From Sophora flavescens (taxonomy: Eukaryota; Streptophyta; Magnoliopsida; Fabales; Fabaceae): 64,000 bases of DNA. A program made the translations under genes and the position numbers. The stretch is from contig JAUPTC010000016.1 of NCBI GenBank assembly GCA_030762895.1, forward strand, positions 2,108,001 to 2,172,000. Reading direction: 5' to 3'. The notes beneath the pieces were generated by a model. That model searched no databases. It was given only the letters and a program-made list of their open reading frames with translations, and was not told the DNA's origin. Below are positions 59,690 through 64,000 of the stretch, piece by piece. Numbering within the stretch: position 1 is the stretch's first letter; every line of letters begins with the position of its first letter.

Positions 59690-59827
59690 ATGGCAAATTC
59701 CTCTAGAGGTAGGGGTCGTCGTGGTGGTCGTGGCAGAGGTCGTGCAGAGAGAGTCCCTTCGCCGTCCGACCCATAGCCTTCAGATCGAGACCACCCTACC
59801 AGCACCTCTGTGGATGGGACACCTCAG
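59690..59827 (+). pseudogene. Start of the second CACTA gene, cut by a copia element
   Basis: ATG 59690 opens MANSSRGRGRRGGRGRGRAE, an Arg/Gly-rich N-terminus. A TAG follows after SPSDP, then reading continues in frame to DGTPQ where the copia LTR begins. Position downstream of TNP2 suits the TnpA-like second gene of CACTA elements. A tandem repeat TTCTACTTAGGTAATTTATT lies just upstream (about 59572 and 59622). Confidence 0.6.
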
Positions 59828-61236
59828 TGTTGGGAATTTGCGTATAAAACAAAATAACGCAGCGGAAAAAAATTCCCATCGAAGGATCCTTGCGAATGGT
59901 CATGATTCATGGTTAGAAGATTTACCTCTTGAAGCGATGACAATTGATTGAAATCGTCTATCATGAACACCGCACGAGCGATGTCTCTAAGGTATCCACA
60001 CGAGCAGATCCCGTGAACGTCCAACGTCACGAACACGAAGCGTCTCTGCCTCACAGTGCTAGCTTCGAAAACCGAGACTTGCTGCTCACTGTCACTCTCT
60101 ATGTGCGGCTAGGGTAAAAACCGTGTGGGCACAATAGCTTAAGTGGTCTACTTATAGTAGCACCTCCATAAGTGAGTTAGTGAGCAGCGTTTGACCTAAG
60201 CCCCATGTACTATGCGCTAGGCCCAATAGAAGAGTCCAACTCTCCTTTTAATGCTTCTTTTGATCTGCTCTTATGTGTGTGACCCTATAGGTTCCCAAAA
60301 CGTTAGTAGTAATATTAAATCCCATTTAATATTACAAACAGTGAGTGGTATCTAGCAATACATCATTGTCACCTAAGTAGTGAGAAATTCAGTGATTTGA
60401 CGAAACCTTTCTGTGACAAATATTCATATGCATTATTATACCTTTGTCCATATATCTATATTGAACACAAGACATAGAATGTGTCACCCTTGTATAGTTC
60501 AATATCATGTTCCCTGATACCCGAGTAGACTTAACAACAAATGAGGTCAATATCTCATATTGACTCATTTCATCACGGTCATGCATTTTACAGTCTCACT
60601 CTATTAGGGGGCCCACAGATATTACTCCTGTTATGTAGGAGGGACAAATTCCATCTAGGTCACTCACATCCCTCTGCATGGCTCGTGGTATGCCCAATGA
60701 CCGTCTTTATAATCATCCTATTACAGATGACGTTTGACGATATTAAAGCACATGACTCCTCATGTAGGGATCGTATCGATTTCAGGTCGAAGGATTGCAT
60801 ACACCATTGTCACTATGAGAACTACTTATGACACTCACATAACGCTCCATGTAGTGTTCTCATGGTGGGTCAATCCAGTACATCATTACTCTAATGTGTA
60901 CCTATGTGGCGACTCGATATCTCATATCCATGACTCGTGAGATATGGTCATCAGTCTGCACACATAATAGTCTCATTGTATTATTATTGTCCTTATTAAT
61001 AAAATACTTGACTACAGATATTTAAGAATAGGATTTCATTGTTCAATAGTGTCTCACAATCAAGTCATGTACTTGATATTCTATTAAACTGAAATTTCTA
61101 TTCTAAGGACTTTATTATGTTTAAACAAGTAACACAATAAACTGGAATGCCTCATATTATATATATATATATATATAATGGCAAGATACAAATGCAAGTC
61201 TAAGAAATACACTGGCCTCTAGGGCTTACACCAACA
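59828..61236 (-). repeat. Copia 3' LTR, 1409 bp
   Basis: The plus strand starts TGTTGGGAATTTGCG and ends GGCTTACACCAACA. It has no coding potential; a TA run is at 61157-61180. Confidence 0.9.
61157..61180. repeat. (TA)n microsatellite in the copia LTR
   Basis: About ten TA units. Confidence 0.9.
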
Positions 61237-61252
61237 ATCTCCCACTAGCACT
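61237..61252 (-). other. Copia polypurine tract
   Basis: The minus strand reads AGTGCTAGTGGGAGAT next to the LTR. Confidence 0.85.
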
Positions 61253-61307
61253 AGAGCCAATCAGGCATAAATCTAATGCCCATCGATCTAGTGTGACCTT
61301 CGTGCTT

Positions 61308-62092
61308 CTATTGAGCAAGAGGTTTCGTAAGTGGGTCAGCAACGTTATCAAGTGTTGGTACTCTGCATATTTTCACATCTCCTCTATCGATAATCTCTCG
61401 AATGAGATGGAAGCGCCTAAGTATATGTTTGGATCGCTGATGAGATCTAGGTTCCTTAGCTTGTGCAATGGCCCCATTGTTATCACAATAGAGATCAATG
61501 GGGTCCACAAGGTAGGAACCGTACCAAGCTCAGCAATGAACTTCCTGATCCAAACAGCCTCCTTTGCTGCATTGGAGGCGGCAATATACTCAGCCTCTGT
61601 AGTAGAATCGGTGACTGTCTCTTGCTTTGAACTCTTCCAGCTCACCGCCCCGCCATTCAGGCAGAACACATAACCAGATTGCGATCTAGAATCATCCTTA
61701 TCGGTTTGGAAGCTAGCATCGTTGTAACCTTTTACAGCAAGCTCTTCCTCGCCTCCATATACCAAGAACGAATCCTTAGTTCTTCTCAAGTACTTAAAGA
61801 TGTTCTTGACAGCAGACCAGTGACTTTCACCGGGATCAGACTGGTACCTACTCGTTATGCTTAAAGCATACGATACATCTGGTCGAGTACATAACATGGC
61901 ATACATGATAGATCCAATTGCGGATGCATATGGAATCTTACTCATGCGATCCCTTTCTTCTTGAGTGGAAGGGGATTGTGCCTTTGATAGGCATATACCA
62001 TGTGACATAGGCAAGAGTCCTTTCTTGGATTCATGCATGTTAAAGCGTCTCAACACTTTGTCTATGTATGTACTCTGACTTAGGCCAAGCAA
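61308..62092 (-). pseudogene. pol: Copia RNase H and end of reverse transcriptase, frameshifted
   Basis: Open from 62092: LGLSQSTYIDKVLRRFNM leads to the thumb/connection region (ASAIGSIMYAMLCTRPDVSY). RNase H follows with GYNDASFQTDKDDSRSQSGY, SSTEAEYIAA-like (STTEAEYIAASNAAKEAVW). A 1-nt shift near 61515 moves the end to another frame, which continues DPIDLYCDNNGAIAQAKEPR, KHILRRFHLIREII and ADPLTKPLAQ, the usual copia pol ending. Apart from the shift the domain looks complete. Confidence 0.92.
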
Positions 62093-62098
62093 TTTCAG

Positions 62099-62812
62099 TT
62101 ATCTATCTCTATAGATCCTGATTCCCAATACATAGGTAGCTTCACCCAAATCTTTCATAGGGAAGCAATTCCCTAACCATGTCTTTACATTTTGTAGTGT
62201 AGGGATGTCATTTCCAATGAGTAATATGTCATCTACATATAACACCAGAAAAACAACAATGCTCCCACTAACCTTCTTGTAGACACAAGGTTCATCTTCA
62301 TTTTTGATGAATCCGTACTGTCTTACAGCATCATCAAAACGAAGGTTCCAACTTCTGGAAGCTTGCTTCAATCCATAGATTGATCGCTGCAATTTACATA
62401 CCTTTCCGGCATCCTTTGAAATGCCAAAGCCTTCAGGTTGTGTCATGTACACATCCTCAAGAAGCTTTCCATTAAGGAAAGCAGTTTTGACATCCATCTT
62501 CCATATCTCATAATCATGGCATGCAGCGATAGCAAGTAAGATCCGGACGGATTTAAGCATCACAACAGGCGAAAAGGTCTCATCATAGTCGACACCATGA
62601 ATTTGCTTGAAACCCTTAGCGACCAAGCTCGCCTTAAAGGTGTGTACCTTACCATCCATGTCAGTTTTCTTTTTGAAAACCCACTTGCACCCTATGGGTT
62701 TCACCCCTTCAGGTGGCTCTACCAAGGTCCATACCTGGTTGGTGTACATGGAATCCATCTCAGATTTCATGGCCTCAAGCCACTTCTCAGATTCTGGGCC
62801 AATGATGGCCTT
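62099..62812 (-). pseudogene. pol: Copia reverse transcriptase core
   Basis: It is in the same frame as its neighbours but bounded by a TAG at about 62813 and a TAA at about 62099. It shows the standard copia RT blocks: WTLVEPPEGVKPIGCKWVFK, YDETFSPVV, KMDVKTAFLNGKLLEDVYM, SIYGLKQASRSWN and the active site LYVDDILLIGND. All catalytic Asp residues are present. The two stops are the only visible damage. Confidence 0.93.
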
Positions 62813-64000
62813 CTAGTAAGTCACAGGCTCATCTTGATCCATGAGCAATACATCACCTTGTGGAGTCATGAGAAATCCATATCTCTCAGGCTGGTGACGT
62901 ATCCTGTTAGACCTATGCTGGTCTTGTGCTACTGGAGCAGGTTGTTCCTCCATAGCATTTTGTGAAGGTTGCTCATGTTCCACCAATGGTAGGTCACTAC
63001 TATGTGATTCTTGAATTTCTTCAAGTTCTATCTTCCTCCCACTGGTTCCTATGGAGATAAACTCCTTTTCTAGGAATACACCAGTCCGTGCGACAAACAC
63101 TTTGCCTTCGGAAGGATTATAGAAATAGTACCCCTTGGTTTCTTTGGGATACCCCACAAAGAAGAATTTATCAGATTTGGGATCAAGCTTATTTGAAACT
63201 TGACGCTTTACGTATGCTTCACAACCCCAAATCTTCATAAAAGACATGCTGGGTCGTCTACCAGTCCATATCTCATATGGTGTCTTTTCTACCGCTTTGG
63301 ATGGAACACGGTTAAGTGTAAAAGCTGCTGTTAATAGAGCATGTCCCCAGAAAGAGTTTGGAAGGTTTGCATGACTCATCATAGACCGAACCATGTCCAA
63401 CAAGGTTCGACTTCTCCTCTCAGAAACACCATTCCATTGTGGTGTTCCAGGTGGAGTGAGTTGAGATAAAATTCCACACTCTCTCAGATGATCATCAAAC
63501 TCTAGGCTCAAATATTCACCACCTCGATCTGATCGAAGAGTTTTAATATTTTTGCCAAGTTGGTTTTGTACCTCATTCTTGAATTCCTTGAACTTTTCAA
63601 AGGATTTCGATTTATGTTTCATAAGATACACAAATCCATATCTACTGAAATCATCAGTGAATGTGATGAAGTACTGAAAACCACCTCTAGCTAATGTGTT
63701 TAGGGGTTCGCATACATCGCTATGTATAAGACCCAAAAGATCGTTAGCTCTTTCACCTTTTCCGGTGAATGGAGATTTAGTCAACTTTCCCAATAAACAA
63801 GACTCACATATCTCATATGATTCATAATCAAATGAGTCCAAGAGTCCATCTTTATGGAGCTTTGAAATGCGCTTCTCATTTATATGGCCTAAACGACAAT
63901 GCCAAAGATAAGACGGGTTCAACTCATTTGGTTTGAACCTCTTAGTATTTATGTTATAGATGGGCATTTCAAGATCAAGGACATAAAGCCCATTACTCAT
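62813..64000 (-). pseudogene. pol: Copia integrase (partial at window edge)
   Basis: The frame is open from the window edge. The zinc-binding part shows WHCRLGHINEKRISKLH and CESCLLGK (HHCC). The core shows IHSDVCEP, TLRSDRGGEYLSLEF and QWNGVSERRSRTLLDMVRSM for the D, D, E triad. WGCEAYVKRQ and FVGYPKETKGYYFYNP follow, as is normal, then a linker rich in Gln and Glu. The frame ends at the TAG near 62813. The N-terminal part (gag, protease) is outside the window. Part of a polyprotein; classed as broken because of the stops downstream. Confidence 0.92.

Larger units (their letters stand above)
51558..59827 (+). mobile_element. CACTA (En/Spm-type) transposon, left part
   Basis: It starts CACTACAAAAAAAA, followed by dense subterminal repeats. 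It carries a plus-strand TNP2-like transposase and the start of a second gene. The matching right end is not in the window; a copia element begins at 59828 inside the second gene, so the CACTA must resume beyond 64000. The 4.3 kb before the transposase holds a pyrimidine-rich leader, a captured gene fragment, and a dispersed repeat. The 3-bp duplication cannot be checked; the left flank is GGT. Confidence 0.88.
59828..64000 (-). mobile_element. Ty1/copia retrotransposon, 3' part, inserted in the CACTA element
   Basis: On the minus strand the visible order is integrase, reverse transcriptase, RNase H, polypurine tract, 3' LTR. This is the copia order, integrase before reverse transcriptase. 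The LTR begins TGTTGG and ends CCAACA, a 6-bp inverted repeat. The 5' half runs past 64000. Coding sequence is mostly open, with two stops and one frameshift, so this is fairly young. The left flank CTCAG would be one half of the target duplication. Confidence 0.93.

Noticed and set aside
60541..60940. Plus-strand open frames in the copia LTR
   Set aside because: Inside an LTR, no motif, overlapping frames.

Overview
This 64 kb window looks like repeat-dense plant heterochromatin. I found no intact host gene. Nearly every base that can be assigned belongs to a transposable element, and many of the elements sit inside one another. The evidence for a plant, most likely a eudicot, is the mix of lineages: Ty3-type elements with initiator-Met-tRNA primer sites and chromovirus-type pol, an Ogre/Tat-like LTR with an Arg-tRNA-like primer site, an element with an Asp-tRNA primer site of Athila type, a Cassandra TRIM carrying 5S rRNA-like LTRs, an Ac-type hAT, and a CACTA with a TNP2-like transposase. 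I cannot name a species.

Layout, outermost to innermost. (1) A minus-strand copia-type LTR fragment fills 1-1774. (2) An Ogre/Tat-like element on the minus strand forms the base layer: internal sequence at 1775-2818 and 19871-22471, primer site at 22452-22469, and LTR sequence from 22472 to 23817 and again at 51282-51557. (3) Element A (2819-19870, plus, TSD TGTAG) is a gag-only Ty3-type element with 3.5 kb LTRs. Its 5' LTR carries an LTR fragment (B, 4885-7745), a Cassandra TRIM (7754-8637) and a hAT transposon (8938-13015, TSD GCTAAAGT). (4) The Ogre LTR is interrupted by a solo LTR, C (23818-51281, TSD GAGAC). Element D (25965-49974, minus, TSD TGCCT) is inside C. Element E (29274-37218, TSD TCGAG) is inside D's 3' LTR, and one-LTR element F (43916-48001) is inside D's 5' LTR. 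(5) The Ogre LTR is interrupted again by a CACTA element (from 51558, running off the window). Its second gene is broken by a copia element (59828-64000, also running off).

How the parts relate. A, C and D share LTR ends and post-LTR sequence and appear to be one group of long-LTR, coding-poor elements. A retains a broken gag, D has no recognisable gene, and C is a solo LTR. E has nearly identical LTRs but a deleted gag and a pol with several frameshifts and stops, so it was probably copied with proteins supplied by another element. All recognised transposase and pol genes here are broken.

The most unusual signals are these. E's LTRs carry an array of short hairpins with different stems around a near-constant C-YGG-G core, and related hairpins with TTGG-like loops occur in the LTRs of A, C and D. 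F ends exactly at its polypurine tract, lacks the second LTR, and is flanked by a 655 bp direct duplication of its target. The CACTA element contains a fragment resembling a receptor-kinase wall-binding domain. The window also holds an intact-looking Cassandra TRIM with only 71 bp between its LTRs.
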